Below are positions 15,531 to 15,626 of a stretch of DNA of 15,626 bases, piece after piece (position 1 is the stretch's first letter; every line of letters begins with the position of its first letter). The DNA lies in NCBI GenBank assembly GCA_947484245.1, contig CANKOT010000053.1:1-15626 (forward strand). Direction: 5' to 3'. The stretch is from Comamonadaceae bacterium (GTDB lineage Bacteria; Pseudomonadota; Gammaproteobacteria; Burkholderiales; Burkholderiaceae). The position numbers were made by a program, and so were the translations under genes. Below the pieces are notes generated by a model, which searched no databases, was not told where the DNA came from, and saw only the letters and a program-made list of their open reading frames with translations.

Positions 15531-15626
15531 CGACGGGCCTTCCCGCATGGTAAAGCGGCCAACCGAGTCAGGTGGGGAACCAAGCAGCTCTAACTGCAGA
15601 GTCAGTGCCGGGGTCAAGGCTCGTCA
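15531..15626 (+). ncRNA. ffs: Small bacterial SRP RNA (4.5S RNA), 3' end at window edge
   Basis: This is the RNA of the signal recognition particle, which binds Ffh and targets membrane proteins to the translocon. The Ffh-binding hairpin is recognisable: GTCAGG-TGG-GGAA-CCA-AGCAGC (15569-15591), with the conserved symmetric loop (CAGG / AGCAG) and GGAA tetraloop. The terminal stem also forms: GACGGGCCTT (15532-15541) pairs with AAGGCTCGTC (15616-15625) with one G-U pair. The about 96 bases match the small SRP class without an Alu domain. Compared with E. coli, two base pairs under the tetraloop are swapped (CC/GG to GG/CC), a compensatory change. The last bases of the closing stem may lie beyond the window. 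Divergent from dnaX with a gap of about 33 bases. Confidence 0.88.

Noticed and set aside
15381..15593. Open frame of 70 codons on the plus strand across the dnaX start and the SRP RNA.
   Set aside because: It overlaps the conserved dnaX N-terminus in antisense and the structured SRP RNA, with no family resemblance.

Overview
The window is a chromosomal housekeeping segment of a bacterium, most likely a betaproteobacterium of the order Burkholderiales (Comamonadaceae-like). This is an inference from protein character and gene order: hppA next to moaA-mobA-moeA, mltD-gloB-yafS-type methyltransferase-rnhA, and dnaX-ybaB-recR with a small SRP RNA gene just upstream of dnaX. Base composition looks even by eye (not computed). 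I see no insertion sequence, prophage, CRISPR array, tRNA or integration scar. Coding density is very high; no gene-free stretch exceeds about 150 bases.

Layout. (1) 1-182: the C-terminal end of a membrane H+-pyrophosphatase, closed by a strong intrinsic terminator. (2) 246-3327, plus strand: moaA, mobA and moeA, a compact molybdenum-cofactor operon (mobA and moeA overlap by 4 bases), closed by a hairpin that also serves the converging efflux operon. (3) 3383-7784, minus strand: an RND efflux pump, with adaptor (MFP) followed by inner-membrane transporter, overlapping by 14 bases. No outer-membrane channel gene is present. The 147-base region upstream holds a 13-base perfect inverted repeat that could be an operator. 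(4) 7932-9171, minus strand: rnhA and, upstream and overlapping it, a YafS-like methyltransferase. Divergent from these, 9200-11613 plus strand, gloB and mltD overlap by 4 bases. This is the mltD-gloB-yafS-rnhA neighbourhood known from E. coli, but dnaQ does not follow rnhA. (5) 11603-12646, minus strand: an orphan ABC-transporter substrate-binding protein with a Tat-type signal, its stop overlapping the convergent mltD stop. (6) 12786-15497, minus strand: the dnaX-ybaB-recR replication/repair operon, ended by a terminator that begins inside the recR stop region. (7) About 15531 to the window end, plus strand: the small bacterial SRP RNA (4.5S, ffs), divergent from dnaX.

The most interesting signal is inside dnaX. 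An A9 tract sits in the right codon phase for -1 slippage (A_AAA_AAA) just after the clamp-loader domains I-III. Both alternative frames stop within a few codons, predicting a 388-residue gamma-like product beside the 585-residue tau. A second slippery heptamer (A_AAA_AAT) lies 33 bases upstream in the same phase and leads to the same stop. I do not see a wholly new multi-gene system here; the window is mostly core genome, with several regulatory details worth checking.
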